From the NCBI RefSeq assembly GCF_963678635.1, contig NC_087070.1, forward strand, positions 39,728,397-39,792,396: a stretch of DNA of 64,000 nt, written 5' to 3'. The stretch comes from Symsagittifera roscoffensis. Taxonomy: Eukaryota; Xenacoelomorpha; Acoela; Convolutidae. Positions within the stretch are counted from its first letter, which is position 1, and each line of letters opens with the position of its first letter. Positions 47,491 to 58,696 of the stretch are shown here, in pieces. The notes beneath the pieces are model-generated. The model had not been told where the DNA came from. It was given only the letters and a program-made list of their open reading frames with translations, and searched no databases. Position numbers and translations under genes: made by a program.

Positions 47491-49740
47491 ATATAAATGT
47501 TGCTCCTCATTTTGTTTTTATACGACAAATTAAATAAGCAAAAGAGACAACTAACCTTCTCAATTTTGGCGCGAATGAAACAAGTCCCTCAATCTTAATA
47601 AATTAATATTGGTATTTTTTGTAAAGCTGAAGAAAATTGCTCAGAGTCAAGTAATGTCTCGCTTACTCCTATCTCTTCCCCTTTTTGAACAGGGAAAAAT
47701 TATGTAATTTGACTCCTTTGTTTTAACGGTTTGGACAAATATGTCACTAGTTGAGGTAACATATAATACAGAACATTAACAATAAATAGTTTTATTAAAT
47801 CAATGAGTGTGTTTGTGGAATTAGTCAGGTTGCCGCAGCGTCTCTTTTACATTCTAAAACATGATTATCATTTCTCATTGGATTCCCGAATTAATTTTTT
47901 TAAAGTTTTTGATTCCGCATAATTACCTTTTTGACGGGATGAGTTTTTGCTGCTCGATTAAAATAGCAAAAGACTTAAATACTGAGGGGGTAACATAAAA
48001 GTACTTGTCCTATCAGCAAAAAAGAGGGTAAAATTGAGGTGTTATGTCTCTTTGCGGAAAAGTTGATCGTTTGAAATGTCTCATTAGCTGATATGAAGAA
48101 TGTGCTCATGGAATCCAGCGACAAAAGGAATAATTTAATAGCGGAATGCAATGAGAAGCAGTGAATCCTAGCAAAAAAAAAATTAGTAGCGGAATCCACT
48201 AAAAAACTTTGGAATCCAGCGACATTTAAAGGAATCAACTTCAAAAATCAAAACACGTTTGTATCCGGATTTCACTGACAAAAAATAATATATCGGCATT
48301 TGTGTAGGAATCATTTGGTTGTAGATGTCATTGACAAACGTCTCTAAAACAAGTAAGAAATTTGTACGGGAACCCAGAGGATGAAAGCACAAACATGTGC
48401 TTAGTAATAAAACCGAGCTTGGCGTCGTAATGTCCTCCTTGATTTTGATCAACTTCAGGTTTTTGTCCGATTCTCACCTTAGTCTTAATTTTTGATACTT
48501 GTTCACTTGAACTGAATCTTTTTCCCCGTCCTTTCAACGCTCCGAGATTGTATGAGTTGATCTGATGTGGTTAGGAACCTGTCCTTCTAGCTTCAACTAT
48601 ATATGCGCCACGACTATCCTGGTTGTGATTGTTTGTTCGTTACGACTCTGAGTTGTTAAAATACTTTCCATTGTGGTTGTTACTAACCCCCCCATCCCGT
48701 TGATCTCTGTCTAATAAGATGAAGTATCTTGGGCCAACAAGCAATCGCGATTTTCTTTTTGTCAGCGCCCAGTTTTTTTCTCTTTTCATTTTTTCAAGGC
48801 TGTCTGTAAGGCCTCCTGGTTCCCTGTCGCGTCCGGTGAGTGGTCTCGGGCCTGTTCCTGTGCATGTTTTGAGGCGTTCTCGTGTCTGCTGTCTCAAACT
48901 ACCCCCTTTGTCGCAGTGCTGCCGAACCAACTACTGTTCCGTTTCTTGTTCAACATAGCAGTTTGCGTTTTAAAAACCTCAATTCTGAGCAAAACATGTA
49001 TTTTGAAGCTTGGTTTTATTTCTTGTTATCTGTTAATTGCGTAGAATTAAGCCATGAAACAAAATCGATCAAGCTCAAGAACTACTTAGCCACTTAACTG
49101 TAGATTTAACCTTTTATTTAGTAATAGGATGTCTTTTTTGCAAGTTAAGCTCTTAATTACAAGTAGGAAAAACAATCTCTACACGTACCCAGCAAACTGT
49201 AGAGCTTAAAAGTGAAATCATATTGATTTGAAATTACTTTTTTGGTGTATAATATATAGTGATGCATTTAGCCAAATTTCAGCCATTTTTTTTTAGAAAT
49301 CCTTCAATCCTTTTTCCGTAGCTCAATTAGACTCTTCAAGTGAAACGGAAGCAACACTGCGGGTTAATTTTAAAAACAAACGCACTTATCCGCGAACTTA
49401 CCAAATTGACCAATTTGTGATGGACGCCAACTTGAACAATAAGTTCTTCAAAAATCCCAAAATGCTTCAAAATAAATGACACATCCTGGATTTGAGCAAA
49501 GTGACTTAATTGGCTCGAAAATGGTTCCAGAAAAAAAACATTATCATAGCATATTCTACAGAAATTTATTCAATTAGATTAGTTTTGACATGGAAAACTT
49601 AATTTACTTGATTATTTGTGCCATTTTGTCTTTTCTATGTGACTGTGTGTTTCTTTCATTCCGAGAAACAGTTGATCTGGAAGGTAAGAAAAATGTGCAT
49701 CAATTTTTGGTGCATTGTTACTTATGCGACCATAATACCA
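47491..49740. other. Spacer with no recognised gene
   Basis: This 2.2 kb holds short scattered GCGGAATCC and GGAATCCAGCGACA motifs (48050-48240). It also has one GC-rich patch (48640-48930) with open frames on both strands that match no family I know. Nothing can be named. Confidence 0.4.
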
Positions 49741-49750
49741 ATGTTCTTAT

Positions 49751-49811
49751 ATGTCCATAACGCCATGTCGTCCATAACGCCATCCATCGTCCATAACGCC
49801 ATATCTATAAC
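49751..49811. repeat. Short tandem repeat
   Basis: Three to four copies of GTCCATAACGCCAT with short spacers. Confidence 0.7.
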
Positions 49812-49839
49812 GATTCTGATAAATAAGGTCTTCTTTTAA

Positions 49840-49985
49840 TCAAGTGGAACCAGATCTAAACTAGTATTTATCATTGGTTATTATTATGATATTTTATCTC
49901 TATAAAATATTAAATACTAACCAATCATACTCCATCAAACTAACAAACTATTTATTTGTAAAGTGTTGAAACTACTTGTATATAT
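49840..49985 (+). repeat. LTR-like repeat, inverted partner at 54640-54800
   Basis: The segment starting GTGGAACCAGATCTAAACTA and running through ATTAAATACTAACCAATCAT and TATTTGTAAAGTG to ACTTGTA matches the complement of 54640-54800 over about 150 bp at roughly three positions in four or better. A GT run (TATATATATGTGTGTG) adjoins it. It could be a fragment of the LTR of the Ty3-type element or a MITE. Confidence 0.55.
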
Positions 49986-51940
49986 ATGTGTGTGTGTGTG
50001 CTTAGCGTCATATAATATCATTTTCAAATTAGAGCCAAAATATTTCAGTTTTTCCTTTCTAAATACCCACAAAATATAAATTAAATTAAAACGGGTTTGC
50101 AAAACGTTGAAGATTTTATCTCTCCAAAATTTTGTTGGGCTGCTTAAAAAGCCCAAATGCGTAAAATTTTGTCAGCAATGAAACTGGTAGTTTTAGTGTA
50201 AATTTTGGTTGACTAAAAAGCCAAAAACAATTTTTCGGATTTTTTGTGCCCAATTTTTGCGAAACAATTTGCATCAAAGTTGTTTTGCTGAAAACTTTAA
50301 GCAAATTACGCATTGATCTATTTGTGTCCTGTGTCAACACAATATGAGAAAAACCTGTTTAAGTTCAATTTTATTGTTTTGTCTGGATAACTTAAACTAG
50401 CAAGTGTATTGGTAACACCAAAAGTAGATTTTTTGAGAGTTGTCGGAACAAATGTTTTCATAAATTTGTTCTCTACTGCTTTTGCAAGTCAGTTATCAAA
50501 AGAGAAATTTTTTAAATTCCAGTTCTTTTGCTGAGAGAAATATTCAACAATCAAAAGTTATATTTTCCTATTAAAATGCAACTTGAACCCAATGGGTTCT
50601 TCTGCTAGCTATACAATCGAAAGTGAAATACAAGAAAAGTAAATTTTTTGTCACAATACACTTTTTTATCTTCGAAAACATTCACGTCAAAAAGAGTTGT
50701 CATAGTCGGCGACCCGGGTTTGTTGTTTTTTGTTCCGACTCTTGGAGTAATTGGCGGAATATTTGTACTGAGAAACACTTGTTTTGACCAGTAGAATTTC
50801 GAAGTTTTAATTAGCCATTTTGAGGGAATTTTTGTGTCAACTGATACCAAACGTTCCTTAGTAGGCATGGAAAGGCAGTCGGAATGTTCTGGACTTTGCC
50901 CTGATACGAGGACTCTTATTGATTTTCCTCTCTGATACGAGAACTCTTATTTTTCCGCTAACAAGTTTTGCATTATTGCCAGAAGCAAATAGCTTACACA
51001 TCTTTAGTGGCAGGGATGGGGTTGAAGCAGGAGCAAAAAAAATTACACGCTGTGCATCCCCACAGATTTATTCAAACTACTATTACTACCATATAATTTC
51101 TCAAAAATTGCTAAAAAAATTGAAAGACTGCTAAATTATAATAAATTATTTCTGATTGTTATTATTGTTTAACTTTCAGTTATCTTTATGAGATTTAAGT
51201 GGTTAATAAGCATAACATATCAGGGAAAATAGCTAAAACTGTATTTAGTGCACAAAAATACTAGAAGGGAAGTAAATCTGAAGTTTCTAATCTGAAAGCA
51301 AAAGAAACTCAGACAAATTTTTCGACACATAGAAATTTTTTATTTATAGAATTTAGCTTAGAATCCATATCACCGATAAGATAAGATTTTAATATGATGC
51401 CTACTTCAATCGGTGCAATTTTTTTAGTGGTGATCAAAATTTACAAAAGCTTTTAAAGTCCCAGTTTGTAAGATTTTGACTAAGAATATATTACTTTTAA
51501 AATTTTTGTCTCAGTAAAAAAATTCAATTTTTCACTAGTAACAGTTCCAGACAGAGTTTTTGATATCGACCAAAAACTATTTTGCGCTCTGGAAAATTTT
51601 CCATTTTTTGTCTAGCAAATCGAAAAAAACATCAAACGGAGCAAAAAAAAGAGGTCAGCTAACTCCTTCAATAAATGGCCAACTGTGAGCAAAGAAATTT
51701 GTTAAGATTGTGTGTTAAGATTGTGCTTCGCCCTGATACGTCTTGTTTGGCATCTACTGAACAGGTTCCACGCATCTCTCTTCTAAATGATTTAAAAAGG
51801 ATAGACATAAAAGGTTATTGACTGATCATAGAACTAGAAGCCTCACAGCAGCGCTTAGCAGCCCTTATGGGTTAGTTAGCTGTACTTTCAAAGTTGCCTA
51901 TTTTTTTGTGCTACACTCAATGGTGTATAATTGCTACGAT
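49986..51940. other. AT-rich spacer, nothing recognised
   Basis: No gene, RNA or transposon signature could be supported in this 1.9 kb. Confidence 0.4.
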
Positions 51941-51944
51941 GATA

Positions 51945-52070
51945 AATTTTTTCTTCTTCTTCGTCTTCTTCTTGTTGTTCCTTTTTTTCTTCTTCTTTTT
52001 CTTTTTCTTTTTCTCCGTCTTCTTTTTCTTCGTTTTTTTCTTTTTTTCATCATCAATTTTTTCTTAATCA
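51945..52070 (+). repeat. Polypyrimidine (CTT/TTTC) microsatellite
   Basis: A run of CTT, TTC and TTTTTC units. The long Lys/Arg or Phe/Leu open frames here are products of the repeat and are not genes. Confidence 0.85.
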
Positions 52071-52738
52071 ACTTGCATGCGTTCATACAAAGTTCATGAA
52101 AAGGCCAGTACGTGAAATTTGTTCTATCAATAAAACTAGCTAATCTACAGCGTGCGGTCAACCGGCGTGAATTAAATCTCTACATTACGAGGCCAAATTT
52201 GCAAATGTAAGTGGATACTGCAAATTTATGCGGATTCCGCTTGTAATTTGTGGAAAATGCTTACAATTTGTGAATTCTGCTTACAATTTGCGAATTTTTT
52301 TTACAGTTGTGGATTCCACAACAGCTTAAGTTTACTTAACACAATTTTTATTATTTATTTACGGGTTCCGCAAACTTTTCCGGATTATGCAAATTTTGTT
52401 GCGGATTCGAAAAATTTTGTTGCGGATTCCACAAAGACGGCTGTTTTTGGAGCAGTTTTGAGCATTACAGTGGTTTAATTATTTATCCGTGGAATCCAAA
52501 ACAGCAGAAAAGATCAAAGAAAAATTGGAATGATGAGGATTATTATGTTTTTGACATGTTGTAGAACTCGCTTACAATTCACAAAATGCACAGTTTAACC
52601 TCGTAATACAGATGCACACTCGCAGGCGAGGTGTAGAAATAGTTTAAAATTATTTTTTAAAGTTAGAAAACAACTATTTTAGCATGTGAAAGCAAGTGAA
52701 AAACAAGCATGATCACATGAGTTTTTCGTTGACGAAAA

Positions 52739-52870
52739 CATTTTTGCAACTGTTTTTTTCACGCACGGCGAAGCACAAAAAATAGAAACAGTTTCACTAT
52801 CTTTGGGCTTAGTAGCCCTCTGATAGTGAGTTGATACCTCGTGCGAGAAAAAAAACAGTTGCAAAAATAC
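52739..52870. repeat. Long hairpin / small inverted repeat
   Basis: CATTTTTGCAACTGTTTTTTT followed by CACGCACG (52739-52767) pairs with CGTGCGAGAAAAAAAACAG and TTGCAAAAATA (52841-52870). The loop itself has paired parts TCACTATC/GATAGTGA and GGGC/GCCC. The shape is that of a small foldback MITE or a structured RNA. There is no clear target duplication. Confidence 0.65.
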
Positions 52871-52871
52871 T

Positions 52872-53085
52872 AGTTGTTCTTCTTCATCATTTTCTTCTTC
52901 TTCATCGTCATTATCTTCTTCAGCTTTATCTTCTTCTTCTTTGTCTTGAACTTCTTTTTTTTCCTTCTCCATCGTCATCTTCTTCATCTTCATCTTCTTC
53001 ATCTTCAACTTCTTTTCGTCGTTTTCTTCTTCTTCTTGGTTTTCTTCTTCTTTTTCTTTATCATCTTCTTTTTTTATTTCCAAAA
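52872..53085 (+). repeat. Second polypyrimidine (CTT) microsatellite
   Basis: More than 200 bases of CTTCTT, TCATCTTC and similar units, ending a few bases before the acceptor of the CBM14 exon. It doubles as that intron's pyrimidine tract. Glu/Lys-rich or Phe/Leu-rich frames through it are repeat artefacts. Confidence 0.85.
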
Positions 53086-53101
53086 TTTTTTTCCATTTCA
53101 G

Positions 53102-53299
53102 GCGTGGATTGCGAGTCCTCGGCGTTCCACCACATCGCTCACTGTTCGGACTCCTTTGTCACCTGTCTCGGATCCACTGCAATTCAGACCAAGTGCCACA
53201 TCCCCGACAAAGTGTTCCACGCACCCTCGAAACAATGTGTGGCCTCATACAATGACGGAAACTTCTCACTTGGCAAGTGCAAACCACGGAGAGACCATA
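53102..53299 (+). CDS. Exon with peritrophin-A (CBM14) chitin-binding domain
   Basis: An exon lies between TTCCATTTCAG and the donor GTAAGTAG. Its frame has six cysteines spaced 10, 6, 9, 13 and 13 residues apart, with KVFHAPSKQC near the end, the peritrophin-A layout of C-G/S-V-F-N-P-type chitin-binding domains. Base composition rises sharply in GC compared with the flanks. Such domains bind chitin in gut lining, cuticle or mucus proteins and are secreted. The other exons were not found: downstream (53300-54640) nothing is clear, and upstream is microsatellite. Confidence 0.75.
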
Positions 53300-54640
53300 G
53301 TAAGTAGATCTTGATTTAAAATATTATAACAAATTGCTCAGGATTAAAATGCAAAAAAAAATCTTTTTTTTTTTGTAAATTTTATAACCCAGTCTCACAT
53401 CTGAGAGAACGACATTAGACGATATGGTCTGTTTTTGAAAGTAGTTGAAGGAAAAATATTCTAAAGAGTTTCGAGTTTAGAAAATTTTACCAAAATCACG
53501 CAAAATCTTTCCACGTTGATATGCAAGATCGAGCCAGATTTTCACTTGCCATGATAACGATGATTTTTGAAAAAAAAAGAATATAATCTTGGCGTAAAAG
53601 GATCTCGCTAGGCTGAACCATGATTGTGGTAGAGAAAAAGTAAAAAATTATAGAAAAAACATGGTAAGAACTAGGCAAGGAAGGAGCAAATATATGAGCT
53701 TCAAAAAACATAAATGCAACAAAATTTAGTTTAAAAATTGAGTTTCAAATAACAGAGGAGACACCAATGTAGGAGAACTACTGCCGGTCTAACAACACCA
53801 CTGTGACAGCTACGACGCGCCAACGAGGTACCCAACTGACTAAGTGACCCAAACATCAGCATAAAAACTAATACACTTCAAAACATACAGTCCATCATGA
53901 AACACTGTGCGCATGCAAATGCACAGTATATCAACCCCCCTTATTAATCATAAGCGTTACGTGCAAAACAGATTCGTAAACTTAACCTTAAAACCAAACT
54001 GAACAAAAAGATATCTTGAGCTGATCAAAAATCGCAAAATTGAACCTAAGCAAGCCTGAAGGGGGAAGAAGATATGCACCTGAAGCAGAAGAGATGCTCC
54101 TTGACAACAGTTATCTGGCTTACTCTGAGAGCCAAAAACTGATTTTTTTCTATCGTTATTGAGTGATTAAAATCGATTTTTTCTTATTTTTAGTAAAACT
54201 GGTACTAAAATCAAAATAAAATTGGTTATTAACGCTTGACACGAAGATTGGCACACAGAAATCAATGTAATAGCTTTCAGAATATTTTCTTGATAAGAGG
54301 CATTTGGTTTGTATGAATTTTTGTTTACGAGCATCAGGGCTACTATAACCTCACCAAGTTTTCTAAAGTAATCATGGATGTTGAGTTATAACCGATGTGG
54401 TTAACTCATAGAGTAATTTCGGATAGGGTAAACCGTCTGCTCGTCACGCTATCTTATTTTCGGCCGGATATTCGTGCAACTTCTTAGTCTAATACCGATC
54501 CTAATCTTACTCTTATACTATCTAGTCTCAGGTTGTTTAACTAGTCTCTGCTAGGCTCAATAGATCTAGGGTATACTGGTTTATTGCGGCTGCTGAAGTT
54601 CTCTTGGAGAGGCAACTAAATTCTAAGTTAAATTCAAATC
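53300..54640. other. Spacer, nothing recognised
   Basis: No further exon of the chitin-binding gene or other feature could be supported here. Confidence 0.4.
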
Positions 54641-54800
54641 TCTCTGGTGCTGAAATTACAAGTAATTTCAGCACTTACAAATAAGTGGGTTGTTAGTTAG
54701 ATGGATCATGATTGGTTAATATTAAATACTTTACAGTGGTAAAATATCTAATTTATCCAATAATAAAATGTAGTTTAGATCAGGTTCCACCCATCCGGGT
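54640..54800 (-). repeat. LTR-like repeat, inverted partner of 49840-49985
   Basis: On the minus strand it reads GTGGAACCTGATCTAAACTA, then ATTAACCAATCATGATCC and TTATTTGTAAGTGCTGAAAT. It lies downstream of the Ty3-type element's last ORF in that element's orientation, so it may be part of its 3' LTR. The LTR ends cannot be fixed because the 5' LTR is outside the window. Confidence 0.45.
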
Positions 54801-56382
54801 TTTACAGAGTTTTTTAGAATAGTTTTTCTGCAATTCAAAGGATGGATGATGGACGTTGGTATTTGGCGAACATCATATTTCTTCTGGGTTCTCCTGTTAG
54901 AGAAGTTCCAGGATCAATCGTTGTGTCTTCTTATGACAACGACTGGGTTTTCTCAACAAACTCAAATCTGATTTCAGAATGGTTTGCTATGACAGGTTTT
55001 TCTGTTTCATGTAGAGAACTTCTTTTGTGTTCAACCTAGTCTGGGAATGGCGTGGAGATTGTGCGTGGAGGGGATGCCTGGTTACTCGGATCTGTACGTG
55101 TACTTGAACATCGAGGTGGTCATTGGTCTAGTTCAATGAAGTCCTTTTCTGCGAAGTCAAGTCGTACTCTAATTCCTTTGAGTTGTGATTGTGGACGGCA
55201 TATTGATTGTGGTTGGCCATTCTTTTTCGAGTGTAGTGGGGTCATTTTGTCTTTGGATGTTCGTCTTTGGTGTTGTATGCTGATCTATATACTGCAAGGT
55301 ATAATTTACTTTTTATAAAATTTTTATTAGTTCGGTGTTTTAATTAAGATTTTGGTTAGTTGTTTTCACAAAAGCTTTTTGTTTTAGTTCGGTTATTTTG
55401 AAGAGTTACTCACCCTTGAGTACCTCTTATTAAAAACAGAAGTGTGGTCACAAAGCGTGGATGTAGCGCGGTGGGTTAAGCCGGCTATAGAGCATGCTCA
55501 GGACGTCCTCTCTGGTGGGTTAGGCCAGGAGTGGGAGTATGATTTCGTGCGGTTTCTGTGAGAGGTCCTGTTATGTGATAACGTTTTATGTTGGGTTTAT
55601 TGTGGTTTTTCTTATGTTTCGTTGGTTGTGTCCTTTTTTCAAAAATCAAATTGTTTTTGGTATGGGTTTGTCTTTCGACTTTTTTTGTGTTTTATTATTT
55701 CTTTCTTAGACTTTATAATAGTCTTCAAAAGAATAAATTATCCAGTTTTAAACTGGGTTAATCCGGTTTGGGTACCGTTGGTTTCCTTTCCTTAGTCATG
55801 CTGTTATTCTATGATTTGTGGTGTTTAGTAAGCTGCATTGGTTAGTTTTGTTTAGTATATAATTCCTTTCCAACCGGGTTAAAGGAAAGTTTGAAACGTG
55901 TTATCGTGTGTTAGAGTTGTTGAGTGTGAAAGCTTGAAACTGAAATTAATTATTTAAACAATTCTTCGTGGGCGAGCTGTGCAAGTTTGGATAGAATTTT
56001 TGTGCGAGAGAATGGAAATATCAAAAGGTTAGTACTGCATTTTCGTTTTATCAATTTACTACATAGAACTTCAATTTTACTGCTAGTCTTTTGGGAAAAA
56101 TGAAGTTACAAATTTTCATCATTACTAGAATTTCTGCTTTTAGGGAAATAATTTATAAATTAATTTACTACATTGGTATGATTTTTATTGAATTTATCTA
56201 GTGCAAAATATTAATAGAGTTTTGAAGAATTTGAAGAAGTTTTTTTATTTTTTATTTTTCTTTTTTGTAATTTGTAGGTGATCGTGGGATGAAGACTAAA
56301 AATCTAAATAAGACATGGATAAAAATGGTTAGTATTTATTTCAAATTTACTAGTGAAGAATATAATAAATTATACTTACCTG
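54801..56382 (-). other. 3' untranslated part of the Ty3-type element (probable)
   Basis: The segment is rich in G and T on the plus strand like the rest of the element. It has no convincing gene. Two related segments, about 56033-56105 and 56330-56402, both start GTTAGTA and end TAGTC(G/T)T...GGGAAAAA, a direct duplication with a ~300-bp period. The boundary between internal region and LTR is not visible. Confidence 0.35.
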
Positions 56383-57453
56383 TTAGTCGTCGGGGAAAAA
56401 ACCGTGGGGGAAGATGTCGTGTATTATGTCGGAATTTGTTAGTAATTTTGCTAGTATGCGCATGATGTTTTTAGTTTGAAGCAGTGGCCAAAGCAATTGA
56501 AGTGCTTTAATAGTTTTTAGTTCTTCAGTGCCAACTGCAAACTCATAAGGTGTGTTTTGGATGAGATTATATAATTCGTGATTGTATTTAGTGTTGTGGA
56601 TGAATTCTAATATCGGGATTTCTATAGGTTGAATAAATTCATGTGGGATAAGGAAGGGTCTGGATTCTTCTGCGTTGAAGGTCTTCGTGATGGGACAAAA
56701 AAATATATACATTTGGGTTATGGGATCATAATTGCGAAGAATACCGTGAAGGTTAGTATCTTTGATGCAATATGTGAATTTAAGAAAAAATGGTGATGTG
56801 TATTTAGAGTTAATAAATTGAAAACGGTGGTGTGGTTGTCTTGATGGAGTGTGTAGATCAAAATGATTTTGTATGAAGCGATAATATGTATATATGTGGG
56901 TTTGTTTAGTGCGTAACATAATGTCGTGTGAGCAGTGCAAATCGCGTTCTTGTGGTGCAAGGAAATTGAAGGTTAGTGAAAATAGTTGAAATTTTTCTTT
57001 AAAACTTTCGTAAGCTTGCGTGTCGGTTAGTGCTTCAGAGATGACGTGGTCGAATTTCCGATCAAATATATTGAGTGTAAATACGTATGGTGTTTTTATG
57101 AAGAATTTTTCTGTGATTTGTGGGTTAGCGAAACGATCATCATCTAAAAATTGGTCTTGGTTAGCTCGGATGATGTTGTGATCGTAATATTCTAGCGTGT
57201 ATTCGTTAGCTCGGGGTGCAGTGTATGTTTTTAGTGACTTTTTATATCCTATATAAGTAAATTGTCTATGTGTTAGTGGTGTGGTGAGTCGATATAGCAT
57301 ATCTTGATTTCTTTCTATATCGATGTGAGTATTAGATAAAGGTAGGCAAAGGGGGTTATTAAAGTGATAATATGATGTCCAATGAAGTGTAGGCATTAAA
57401 ACTTGTTCATCTACAAAACTACGTGTGTCGTTAGTGTCGTTAGGGGTGTTCAA
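56383..57453 (-). CDS. Unrecognised Tyr/His/Phe-rich ORF downstream of env
   Basis: A frame of 356 codons, counted from a non-ATG start at 57453, runs to a stop at 56383. The first ATG is near 57396. The frame is open upstream to about 57790 through a Ser/Thr/Pro-rich part, so the true product may be longer or joined to the ORF above it. The protein is rich in Tyr, His, Phe, Asn and Ile. It has no signal peptide or clear membrane segment and few cysteines. It matches no retroviral family I recognise. A perfect donor-like CAG|GTAAGT directly follows the stop codon. It could be a late accessory protein or a captured gene. Integrity over more than 350 codons in a block where env is broken is notable. 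Confidence 0.55.
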   Translation of the reverse strand: MNTPNDTNDTRSFVDEQVLMPTLHWTSYYHFNNPLCLPLSNTHIDIERNQDMLYRLTTPLTHRQFTYIGYKKSLKTYTAPRANEYTLEYYDHNIIRANQDQFLDDDRFANPQITEKFFIKTPYVFTLNIFDRKFDHVISEALTDTQAYESFKEKFQLFSLTFNFLAPQERDLHCSHDIMLRTKQTHIYTYYRFIQNHFDLHTPSRQPHHRFQFINSKYTSPFFLKFTYCIKDTNLHGILRNYDPITQMYIFFCPITKTFNAEESRPFLIPHEFIQPIEIPILEFIHNTKYNHELYNLIQNTPYEFAVGTEELKTIKALQLLWPLLQTKNIMRILAKLLTNSDIIHDIFPHGFFPDD

Positions 57454-57728
57454 AGTATATTGTGGAAATGAAGGTAAGGTGATTGCTAAAAATTCTTTCG
57501 TGTTAGTATGATTTGGATGATTAATATATTCACGGGCTGTTCCTGGTTTTGTTGGAAATGGATGGTTTGGGAATTTTCTTTTGAAAGTGCGATAAGCTCT
57601 ATTAGTGCTATTTGATGATTCGGTGGATGTGGATGATGGTGCTAATGATGCGGTATAAGCTGAAGAGGGTGTAGGGGTAGGTGGGTTTGATGATTCTATT
57701 GTGGATGAAATCTGATTTATAGTGGGGT

Positions 57729-58139
57729 TTAGTGGGGAGTATCTGGAGAATTGGATGATCGGTCTGAATGAAATGAAGAGTAGGTTGGGGTGATTTGTGA
57801 AGCATAAGAGGGTGTAGAAATGGATGGGAGTGGGTTATTTGGTGGGATTGGTTGAAAAGGGGGTTTTGAAAAAACTGAGGAGTTGGTTTGAAAATTATTG
57901 GATGGAGATAGTTCAGAGTCTGCAAATTCATCAGGGGTTTCAATATTTGGGTTATTGAGTTGTGAAATGGAGTATAAAACTGAGATATGTGAATTAGTGT
58001 CTGAATTTATGCCTGATGTTACATTATTGGTTGGGAAATCGGGTGGCGGGAAAGCAAAAAGTGGAATTATTGTAATTGGAGTGTTGAGGTTGGTTGGATG
58101 GGAATTTGAGCGGTGTAGGGATCCAAGTTGTCGGCTCAT
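57729..58139 (-). CDS. Ser/Pro/Asn-rich ORF overlapping the env tail
   Basis: 136 codons, low in hydrophobic residues, with many Pro-Pro and Ser runs. It overlaps the end of the last env segment (58024) by about 115 bases in another frame and stops where the frame of the following ORF is already open. It might be an env tail extension, the start of the downstream protein reached by frameshift, or non-coding. No domain is recognised. Confidence 0.3.
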   Translation of the reverse strand: MSRQLGSLHRSNSHPTNLNTPITIIPLFAFPPPDFPTNNVTSGINSDTNSHISVLYSISQLNNPNIETPDEFADSELSPSNNFQTNSSVFSKPPFQPIPPNNPLPSISTPSYASQITPTYSSFHSDRSSNSPDTPH

Positions 58140-58614
58140 CGTGGGCTAAAAAAATATTATTTTGAGACTGAAAAGCGGTGGTATGGGGTTGTTCTATAAT
58201 TTGTTCATATGTATTTTCATCTAGTGAATGATGTGTCATTATATGTTGAATGGGACTTTGTGATATGGTTGGTCTAAAACTTGGATTATGTGTTATTGCT
58301 AAATTTCGAAAATTTCGTGGGACTAGGGATAATGGATGGTTATGTGGTAAGGGTGGTAACTGTGGTGCTGTGGGCGTTATTTCTACATTGTTATGTTCTT
58401 CGTCATATGTGTTCTGTCTTGTTGCTTTTTTTGTGTTGTATTCTTTTATTTGTGCGTCTAAAAGAATTTTGTTTATTGATGATGAAAAATTTCCAAAAAA
58501 TCCTGCAAATAGTATGCGTGCTACACTTGCTTGTCTATTTACTTGTGTGTGTATAGCGCATGTATTATAGATTCCTTTTAAAAGTGAAAAAAGAAATCCT
58601 ATAAAGTTAAACAT
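58024..58614 (-). pseudogene. Env segment 4: membrane anchor and cytoplasmic tail
   Basis: The frame is open upstream to about 58697, where a one-base shift separates it from segment 3. It begins with a hydrophobic membrane-proximal stretch (IGFLFSLLKGIYN and preceding residues), then a motif RILFAGFFGN and a Pro/Asn/His-rich tail of about 150 residues. The position and membrane segment fit the C-terminus of a class of viral glycoproteins that includes chuvirus and BEL-captured envelopes. Confidence 0.5.
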
Positions 58615-58696
58615 TGCGTCTAAAATAGTTAATTTTTCTAAGATGTAATAGGGCCATCCTAGAAAATCAAGAATTTCTTTTTTGAGTGTAACAAAG

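Noticed and set aside
48640..48930. GC-rich patch with open frames on both strands
   Set aside because: Neither frame resembles a known protein and no splice sites frame it convincingly; could be an old retroelement fragment.
51934..53083. Long open frames of Lys/Arg/Glu or Phe/Leu/Ser in both strands
   Set aside because: They are translations of CTT/TTC microsatellites. Only the exon at 53102-53299 has non-repeat coding character.
54842..55318. Two plus-strand frames of 65 and 88 codons
   Set aside because: They lie in the G/T-rich 3' part of the minus-strand retroelement and show no family features.
55980..56460. Plus-strand mini-gene: three short exons giving a ~50-residue frame starting at an ATG near 56016
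   Set aside because: Splice-like borders exist, but two are parts of a direct duplication and the peptide is basic and featureless; kept only as a finding on the duplication.
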